Source: an uncultured Marinilabiliaceae bacterium (GTDB taxonomy: Bacteria; Bacteroidota; Bacteroidia; Bacteroidales; Marinilabiliaceae). From it: DNA of 20,255 nucleotides. The translations under genes were made by a program, and so were the position numbers. The stretch lies in assembly GCA_905235955.1 (NCBI GenBank), contig CAJONN010000009.1, forward strand, positions 1 through 20,255. Reading direction: 5' to 3'. The notes beneath the pieces were generated by a model that made no database searches, had not been told where the DNA came from, and saw only the letters and a list, made by a program, of their open reading frames with translations. Below are positions 14,460 to 20,255 of this stretch, one piece after another. Position 1 is the first letter of the stretch, and each line of letters begins with the position of its first letter.

Positions 14460-16880
14460 ATGAGAGTTATCAAATTTGGTGGCACATCGATGGGAAGTGC
14501 CAAAAGCATAACAGAAGTAAAACGCATAATACTGAAGCACGACAAACCAGTTTGTGCAGTAGTGTCGGCCGTTGGTGGCATCACCGATATGCTTGTATCA
14601 GCAGCAACATTGGCATCAAAAGGCGACGACTATACATCAACCTACAATGCCATAACTGCAAAACACGACGCTATAGTTGCTGAGCTATTTCCAGAGCGCA
14701 AAAACGAAGTAAACGCACTTATGGCACCAATCTTTGCCGACCTTGCAAGTTTGCTCAAAGGTGTGAGCCTACTCAAAGAACTTAGTCCACGTAGCCTCGA
14801 CACCATATCAGGCTTTGGTGAAAGACTCTCATCGCTCATCTTGAGCCAGCTTATGCCCGAAGCCAAATGGCATGATAGTCAGAAACTTATCAAGACATGC
14901 AAAATAGGTGGCAGAAGTCAAGTAATAGAAGACCTCACCTACGCCAACGTAAGCGCAATCAAAAATCAGTTGGCAGATGTCAACATATTCCCCGGCTTCA
15001 TCTCATCAAACGAGAAAAACGAACCCTCAACACTTGGCAGAGGTGGCTCAGACTACACAGCAGCACTGCTTGCAGCTGCCCTTGATGCAGAAGTGCTTGA
15101 AATCTGGACTGACGTTGACGGATTTATGTCGGCCGACCCTCGTATCATTAATCACGCCTACACTCTCGACCATCTGACATACGCCGAAGCTATGGAATTG
15201 TCACATTTTGGAGCCAAAGTAATATATCCACCGACAATACTTCCTGCATTGAAAAAAAATATACCTATTTATATAAAAAACACCTTCAACCCTACTGCTG
15301 AAGGCACTCTCATAGATGGAGAACAAAAGCCAAACTCTAACAAAATAAAAGGCATTTCATCTATCAAAAACGTAAGCCTCATCACCCTACAAGGCATTGG
15401 CATGGTAGGCGTAGCAGGCATATCGATGCGCCTATTCAGAGCTTTAGCGCCAGAGTATATCAACGTCATACTCATATCGCAAGCATCGTCAGAAAACTCT
15501 ATATCAATAGTTGTAGAGTCGAAAGAAGCACAACGCGCAGCCGAACTCATCAACAAAGAGTTTGAACACGAAATAACAGCAAGCCACGTGCAGCCTGTTA
15601 GCATCGACAACAATATGGCAGTAGTAGCCATTGTGGGCGACAAAATGAAACACAACACCGGAGTAGCAGGCACACTATTCAATGCTGTAGGCAAAAACGG
15701 CATCAACATATACGCCATAGCTCAAGGTGCTGCCGAAGTAAACATATCATTTGTTGTAAAAGAAGAAGACCTCAAAAAAACACTCAGCGCAGTACACGAC
15801 AACTTCTTCCTCAGCCACTATCAACTACTGCACATATTCCTCGCAGGCGTAGGCACAGTAGGTGGCAAGCTCTTGGAAAAAATACAAGCACAAACAGAGA
15901 AACTGCGCTACAACGACAAACTGCTCATTCGCATTGCCGGAGTAGCCAACTCAAAAAAGATGCTTCTTAACCCACAAGGACTCAACCTTGCTACCATCAA
16001 AGAAGACCTCAACAATGGTCAAGCAAGCACCCCACAAGCCTATGCCGATGCCATTAGAGAACTCAACCTCTCAAATAGTGTCTTTGTAGACTGCACTGCC
16101 AGTGCCGACGTAGCTGCCATATACGACAAACTGCTCGAAAATAACATCAACGTTGTTACAGCCAACAAAATAGCATCATCATCGGCCTACGACCACTATA
16201 TCAAACTAAAACAAACAGCCAAAGAAAAGGGAGTAAAATTCCATTTTGAAACTAACGTAGGAGCTGCATTACCAATAATATCGCCAATAAACGACATAAT
16301 AAAGAGTGGCGACCGCATAGTAAAACTTGAAGCAGTTCTCTCGGGCACGCTCAACTACATCTGCAACGAACTCTCGGCCGACAAACCACTGAGCGTTGTA
16401 GTAGCCGAAGCCAAAGCCAAAGGATATAGCGAACCTGATCCACGCATCGACCTCAGTGGCACTGATGTGGCTCGCAAGATACTCATTTTAGCACGCGAAG
16501 CAGGCTACAAGCTTGAAATAGAAGACATTGACAAAACACCTTTCGTACCACAAGAATACCTTGACACTGCAAGTGTTGACGAATTTATGGAAAAGATAAA
16601 GGAACTTGACGCACAATATGAAACAATGCGCAAAGAGACAGCCGAGCGAGGCAACGCACTGCGCTATGTTGCTACATTTGAAAACGGCAAAGCTCACATC
16701 GGATTCAAAGAGGTAAGCAGCAAAAATCCACTATTCAACCTCGAAGGCAGCAACAACATTGTGCTCATCAACTCTGACAACTACAAAGAACACCCTATGG
16801 AGGTGAAAGGTTATGGAGCTGGTGCCGATGTAACAGCATCAGGTGTATTTGCCGATGTAATAAAAGTGGCTAACCTATAG
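14460..16880 (+). CDS. thrA: Bifunctional aspartate kinase / homoserine dehydrogenase
   Basis: An 806-residue fusion that performs the first and third steps from aspartate to threonine. The aspartate kinase domain (about 1-290) opens with RVIKFGGTSMGS and has the substrate segment STLGRGGSDYTAALLA. Two ACT domains follow at about 310-450 (LQGIGMVGVAGISMRL and VAIVGDKMKHNTGVAGTLF), the usual site of threonine feedback in this family. The homoserine dehydrogenase domain starts near 455 with a GxGxxG of G463-V-G465-T-V-G468. It carries NVVTANKIAS, FETNVGAALPII, LSGTLNYI and GYSEPDPRIDLSGTDVARK. It is the first gene of an operon with the ApgM-like gene 38 bases later and thrC after that. Regulation probably acts at the promoter, given the palindrome just downstream of it. 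The assignment is firm. Confidence 0.97.
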   Translation: MRVIKFGGTSMGSAKSITEVKRIILKHDKPVCAVVSAVGGITDMLVSAATLASKGDDYTSTYNAITAKHDAIVAELFPERKNEVNALMAPIFADLASLLKGVSLLKELSPRSLDTISGFGERLSSLILSQLMPEAKWHDSQKLIKTCKIGGRSQVIEDLTYANVSAIKNQLADVNIFPGFISSNEKNEPSTLGRGGSDYTAALLAAALDAEVLEIWTDVDGFMSADPRIINHAYTLDHLTYAEAMELSHFGAKVIYPPTILPALKKNIPIYIKNTFNPTAEGTLIDGEQKPNSNKIKGISSIKNVSLITLQGIGMVGVAGISMRLFRALAPEYINVILISQASSENSISIVVESKEAQRAAELINKEFEHEITASHVQPVSIDNNMAVVAIVGDKMKHNTGVAGTLFNAVGKNGINIYAIAQGAAEVNISFVVKEEDLKKTLSAVHDNFFLSHYQLLHIFLAGVGTVGGKLLEKIQAQTEKLRYNDKLLIRIAGVANSKKMLLNPQGLNLATIKEDLNNGQASTPQAYADAIRELNLSNSVFVDCTASADVAAIYDKLLENNINVVTANKIASSSAYDHYIKLKQTAKEKGVKFHFETNVGAALPIISPINDIIKSGDRIVKLEAVLSGTLNYICNELSADKPLSVVVAEAKAKGYSEPDPRIDLSGTDVARKILILAREAGYKLEIEDIDKTPFVPQEYLDTASVDEFMEKIKELDAQYETMRKETAERGNALRYVATFENGKAHIGFKEVSSKNPLFNLEGSNNIVLINSDNYKEHPMEVKGYGAGADVTASGVFADVIKVANL

Positions 16881-16918
16881 CAAAACAACAAAATAGAGGA
16901 AAAAAAATACACATACAG

Positions 16919-18130
16919 ATGAAATATCTTGTAATACTTACCGATGGTGCTGCCGATGAGCCCATACCAGAATTGGGCAACCGCACCATCTTTCAAGCAG
17001 CAAACAAACCCAACATCGATGCCCTATGCAAAGAAGGTTGCGTAGGTATGCTCAAAACCGTACCAGACTCGCTTCATCCCGGTAGCGAAGTAGCCAATAT
17101 GACCATTATGGGCTACGAAACCGAAAAACTCTACCAAGGTCGTGGAGTACTCGAAGCTGCAGCCATTGGCATAGACTTTGAACCAACTGACCTCGTAATG
17201 CGTTGCAACATCTGCACTGTTGACAATGGCATATTGGTGAATCACTCAGGCGGACACATATCAACCCAAGATGCTGGAGAACTCATCGAACTACTAAACC
17301 AAAAACTTGCAACCGACCGCATCAGATTCTACAAAGGCGTATCGTATAGACACATACTCATAATAAAAGGTGGCAAAAACGACCTACAAATGACACCACC
17401 TCACGACGTACCCGGTGCCAAAGTTGACGATGTAATGCCACGCCCTATCAACGGACACTCTGACACATGCGACCTCATTTGCGACCTTATGCGCAAGAGC
17501 CAAGCCATACTTGAGCAACACCCAATAAACCAAGCTCGCAAAGCCGCAGGCAAACCTATGGCAAACCACATTTGGCCATGGTCGGCAGGCTACAAACCAT
17601 CGATGCCAACCATACAGCAAATGTATCCGCAAATAAAAACAGGCTCAGTAATATCAGCTGTAGACCTCATATTTGGCATTGGCAGATTGGGTGGCTTGAA
17701 ACCCATCACAGTAGAGGGCGCAACAGGCTTGTACAATACCAACTTTGAAGGCAAAGCCAAAGCCGCCATCGAAGCACTACGCCACGACGACTATGTATAC
17801 CTACACATGGAAGCCCCAGACGAAGCCGGACACGAAGGCAACTACAAACTCAAAGTACAAACCATTGAAGATATCGACAAAAAAGTAGTGGGACCAATAA
17901 TGGAAGAGATAAAAAAATGGGACGAGCCAGTATGCGTATCGCTCCTACCCGACCACCCCACCCCATGTGCGATCAAAACACACACTCGTGCCGATATACC
18001 ATTCATTATGCGCAAACCCGGCTTAGCACCTGACAACGTTTCAACATACGATGAAGAGAGTGCTAAAAATGGTAGCCTCGGACGCATAGAACTTACTGAA
18101 TTTATGAAGTTGATGATGAAACCCATCTAA
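16919..18130 (+). CDS. ApgM-type phosphoglycerate mutase homologue, proposed homoserine kinase
   Basis: A 403-residue alkaline-phosphatase-superfamily protein of the archaeal-type cofactor-independent phosphoglycerate mutase family. The metal and catalytic residues are kept: D9 in ILTDGAAD, the nucleophile serine S56 in PGSEVANMTIMGY, D301 and H305 in MEAPDEAGHEGN, and D345 with H346 in LLPDHPTP. Its place between thrA and thrC matters, because no GHMP-type ThrB is present. From memory, a TIGRFAM subfamily of this fold was named as a proposed homoserine kinase from just this arrangement. If so, it phosphorylates homoserine for ThrC, with an unusual fold and possibly an unusual phosphate donor. 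The alternative is a glycolytic mutase that happens to lie in the operon. The family call is firm. The homoserine kinase role is inference from context. Confidence 0.9.
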   Translation: MKYLVILTDGAADEPIPELGNRTIFQAANKPNIDALCKEGCVGMLKTVPDSLHPGSEVANMTIMGYETEKLYQGRGVLEAAAIGIDFEPTDLVMRCNICTVDNGILVNHSGGHISTQDAGELIELLNQKLATDRIRFYKGVSYRHILIIKGGKNDLQMTPPHDVPGAKVDDVMPRPINGHSDTCDLICDLMRKSQAILEQHPINQARKAAGKPMANHIWPWSAGYKPSMPTIQQMYPQIKTGSVISAVDLIFGIGRLGGLKPITVEGATGLYNTNFEGKAKAAIEALRHDDYVYLHMEAPDEAGHEGNYKLKVQTIEDIDKKVVGPIMEEIKKWDEPVCVSLLPDHPTPCAIKTHTRADIPFIMRKPGLAPDNVSTYDEESAKNGSLGRIELTEFMKLMMKPI

Positions 18131-18160
18131 AACCCAAAATAAAAAACACACAATAGAGCG

Positions 18161-19444
18161 ATGAAATTTTACAGCACGAACAACCGTAATCATACAGCCG
18201 ACCTCAAAACAGCCGTTTTGAAAGGTTTGGCACCCGACAAAGGCTTGTATATGCCCGAATCAATACCAGTGCTACCACAGCAATTTTGGGACGAACTGCC
18301 GGGCAAAAGCATGGGACAAATAGGCTTTGAAGTTCTCAAACACTTCTTCTGCCCAGACATACCAGAGGATAAGTTCAAAGCAATGGTAGAAGATGCATTC
18401 AACTTCCCAGTTCCCGTAGTAAAAGTAAGCGACAACATATCAGTTTTGGAGCTTTTCCATGGTCCGACACTCGCTTTCAAAGACGTAGGTGCACGTTTTC
18501 TTGCTCGCGTAATGGCATATTTTGCTGACTATGGCGGAAAGAGCATCAACGTATTGGCAGCCACATCGGGCGACACAGGTAGTGCTGTAGCCAACGGATT
18601 TTTAGGTGTACCAAATGTATATGTTCATGTGCTCTACCCTCACGGATTGGTAAGCAAGCTACAAGAATTGCAATTCACCACACTCGGTCAAAACGTTACG
18701 GCATACGAAGTAAGTGGTGTATTCGATGATTGCCAACGCACTGTGAAAGAGGCATTTATGGATCAGAAGCTCAATGCCGAAAAAATACTCACATCAGCCA
18801 ACTCAATCAACTTGGCACGATTCTTGCCCCAGAGCGTGTACTATTTCCACGCATTGGCACAAATACCGAAAGAGAAATGGAGCCAAACAGTCATTTCAGT
18901 ACCAAGTGGTAACTTTGGCGACATCACTGCTGGACTTATTGCATACAAAATGGGCATGCCAGTGAAACGTTTCATTGCAGCAATAAATGCCAACCGAGTA
19001 TTTGCCGACTACTTGACCACAGGCGACTACAAGCCTCAGCCATCAATAGCTACCATTGCCAATGCTATGGACGTAGGCGACCCAAGCAACTTCGCCCGCG
19101 TGCTCGAACTCTTTGGAGGCTCGGTTGAAAATATGCGCAAGGTCATTAGCAGCTACAGCTATACCGACGACAAAATTGGTGCAACAATAGCCGCAGTAAG
19201 CAAGCAACATGGCTATATATGCGACCCACACGGCGCAGTAGGCTATGCCGCTTTGGCCGACGGACTGAAAGATGGCGAATTTGGTTTGTTCCTTGAAACA
19301 GCTCACCCTGCCAAGTTTATTGACACGGTAGAGAAATTTGCAGGCAAGAAGGTTGAGATTCCACAACGTTTGCAAAAATTCCTCAACGGAACAAAACAAA
19401 CTATAGCTATTGAGCCAAACTATAGCAAACTGCTATTGAAATAA
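18161..19444 (+). CDS. thrC: Threonine synthase
   Basis: A 427-residue PLP enzyme that converts O-phosphohomoserine to threonine, the last step of the pathway. The start MKFYSTNNRNHTADLKTAVL is typical of the longer bacterial form. The PLP lysine is K107 in FHGPTLAFKDVGARF. ATSGDTGSAVANGF is the phosphate-binding and substrate loop, and VPSGNFGDITAGL is the glycine-rich PLP-phosphate cup. ETAHPAKF near the C-terminus matches the conserved family segment. It lies 30 bases after the ApgM-like gene, so it is the third gene of the thr operon. I see no strong terminator between its stop and the TPR gene promoter. Confidence 0.97.
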   Translation: MKFYSTNNRNHTADLKTAVLKGLAPDKGLYMPESIPVLPQQFWDELPGKSMGQIGFEVLKHFFCPDIPEDKFKAMVEDAFNFPVPVVKVSDNISVLELFHGPTLAFKDVGARFLARVMAYFADYGGKSINVLAATSGDTGSAVANGFLGVPNVYVHVLYPHGLVSKLQELQFTTLGQNVTAYEVSGVFDDCQRTVKEAFMDQKLNAEKILTSANSINLARFLPQSVYYFHALAQIPKEKWSQTVISVPSGNFGDITAGLIAYKMGMPVKRFIAAINANRVFADYLTTGDYKPQPSIATIANAMDVGDPSNFARVLELFGGSVENMRKVISSYSYTDDKIGATIAAVSKQHGYICDPHGAVGYAALADGLKDGEFGLFLETAHPAKFIDTVEKFAGKKVEIPQRLQKFLNGTKQTIAIEPNYSKLLLK

Positions 19445-19454
19445 TAAATTTTAT

Positions 19455-19462
19455 TAACTTTG
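19455..19462 (+). promoter_or_regulatory. Bacteroidota -7 element for the TPR protein gene
   Basis: TAACTTTG is an exact TAnnTTTG match 11 bases after the thrC stop and 67 bases before the next start codon. The nearest TTG (19436-19438) is closer than the usual -33 spacing. Confidence 0.65.
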
Positions 19463-19529
19463 TAAAGATTTTGGATATAAGAGATAAAAACTCTCTCTCC
19501 ATATTTTTACTAAACAGAAAATTATTATT

Positions 19530-20165
19530 ATGAAAAAGACATTTCTAATGTTGTTGCTTATGACAACTGTCATTACAGCATCAATGGCACAAGACAAAAG
19601 TGCAGATGAATACAAAAACGATGGAAATGCAGCTGTGCGAGAAAAAAACTATCAGGTAGCTCTCGAAGCTTACAAGCAAGCCATTACTTTGTGGGGCGAC
19701 TCAGCAGACGCAGCAACAGTATACAACGCTGCCGACTGTGCTCGCAGAATTGCAGAATACGACACTGCAATTGAACTTTACAACAAGGCTATCACACTTG
19801 ACTACAAGGCTGACTTTTCAACCTATTATATTGCCGAAGTTTATGGCAAGCAAAACAAAATTGAAGAGCGTATAGCTTTACTCGAAACAGCTTCAGAAAA
19901 ATATACTGAAGGCAAAGTTGCTTCATTCATCAAAAAAGGTTTAGCTAAGGAGTATACCAACAAGGCTATGGATGCTTACAAAGAGGGAAGCGCTATTTTG
20001 GCTCAGTCACAAAATGCAAAACCTGAGCAATACAAAGAAATAGAAAGTCGCGCTACTGCTAAGTTTGCTGAAGCTAAGCCTTGGGTTGACAAGGTTTTGG
20101 CTGTAGACCCTGACAATGCCAATGCAAAAACTATTTTGAATGGCATCAAAGATTATGTAAAATAA
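19530..20165 (+). CDS. Exported tetratricopeptide-repeat protein
   Basis: A 211-residue protein with a signal peptide (MKKTFLMLLLMTTVITASMA, probable cleavage before Q21) and no lipobox cysteine, so it is probably periplasmic. The mature part is helical, with TPR units at about 25-55 (YKNDGNAAVREKNYQVALEA), 61-92 (NAADCARRIAEYDTAIELYN) and 94-125 (DFSTYYIAEVYGKQNKIEER). A longer helical C-terminal region follows, ending in the TPR-like VLAVDPDNANAKTILNGIKD. TPR proteins are scaffolds for protein partners; no partner or enzyme motif is visible. It has its own promoter and a strong terminator. Its codons include more T-ending and AAG codons than the genes upstream, similar to the HU gene, which suggests good expression. 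The specific function is unknown. Confidence 0.9.
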   Translation: MKKTFLMLLLMTTVITASMAQDKSADEYKNDGNAAVREKNYQVALEAYKQAITLWGDSADAATVYNAADCARRIAEYDTAIELYNKAITLDYKADFSTYYIAEVYGKQNKIEERIALLETASEKYTEGKVASFIKKGLAKEYTNKAMDAYKEGSAILAQSQNAKPEQYKEIESRATAKFAEAKPWVDKVLAVDPDNANAKTILNGIKDYVK

Positions 20166-20184
20166 TTCATAGACAATAAATAAG

Positions 20185-20230
20185 ATGCCCCTTTATGTAA
20201 CATAGATTACATAAAGGGGTATTTTATTTT
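20185..20230 (+). terminator. Intrinsic terminator after the TPR gene
   Basis: CCCCTTTATGTAA (20188-20200) and TTACATAAAGGGG (20207-20219) form a perfect 13-base stem with a 6-base loop. A few further pairs extend it outward and T-rich sequence follows. It lies 22 bases after the stop. Confidence 0.9.
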
Positions 20231-20255
20231 CTCATTCACGCAAAAGATTGATTTT

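Noticed and set aside
19463..19529. Possible terminator hairpin after thrC (GAGA/TCTC region)
   Set aside because: Only about four base pairs form, and the outer sequences do not pair consistently.
1..20255. Mobile elements, CRISPR, tRNA/rRNA genes or phage genes
   Set aside because: I found no transposase or integrase, spaced repeat array, tRNA cloverleaf or CCA end, and no phage-like gene. All genes are colinear and of housekeeping or envelope type.

Overview
The window is a gene-dense, A/T-rich stretch of a Bacteroidota chromosome, most likely order Bacteroidales. Three things support this. Nearly every promoter I can find has the Bacteroidota -7 element TAnnTTTG rather than a sigma70 -10 box. 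Shine-Dalgarno sequences are weak or absent. Several genes belong to forms typical of the phylum: a DUF5606 protein, a short SerA with Lys in place of the catalytic His, a Wzi/RemB-like outer-membrane protein, and a thrA-apgM-thrC operon without thrB. All 17 genes I accept are on the + strand. I see no mobile element, CRISPR array, tRNA or rRNA, and no gene-free stretch longer than 300 bases.

Layout. Bases 1-235 hold a long imperfect hairpin (5-65) and the promoter of the first unit. 236-1663 encode a DUF5606 protein and a family 2 glycosyltransferase, probably co-transcribed. 1822-3899 hold serC and serA, the first two steps of serine synthesis, each followed by a hairpin terminator. 3992-4669 is the PLP-homeostasis protein YggS. 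4761-5678 is an unrecognised lipoprotein with its own promoter and terminator. 5892-6251 is a small acidic protein of unknown function, followed by fmt (6356-7285). 7353-11175 looks like a cell-surface carbohydrate operon: a Wzi/RemB-like beta-barrel, a SIS-only arabinose-5-phosphate-isomerase-like protein, and a phosphohexomutase homologue. 11249-13702 is pheT. 13904-14173 is an HU-family protein whose promoter lies downstream of helically phased A-tracts. 14460-19444 is the threonine operon. 19530-20165 is a secreted TPR protein with a strong terminator near the window's end.

How the genes work together. Three blocks are metabolically coherent. SerC-SerA make phosphoserine precursors from 3-phosphoglycerate, and SerC and YggS both bind PLP. 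ThrA (aspartate kinase plus homoserine dehydrogenase), the ApgM-like protein (proposed homoserine kinase) and ThrC would together cover the aspartate-to-threonine steps apart from aspartate-semialdehyde dehydrogenase. The barrel, SIS protein and hexomutase homologue suggest sugar-phosphate supply for surface polysaccharide.

Most of the window is ordinary housekeeping sequence, and I do not see a clearly new multi-gene system. The best leads are the phosphohexomutase homologue that lacks the catalytic serine motif, the ApgM-like protein as a non-orthologous homoserine kinase, the 10-bp-arm palindrome just downstream of the thr promoter, and the phased A-tracts upstream of the HU gene.
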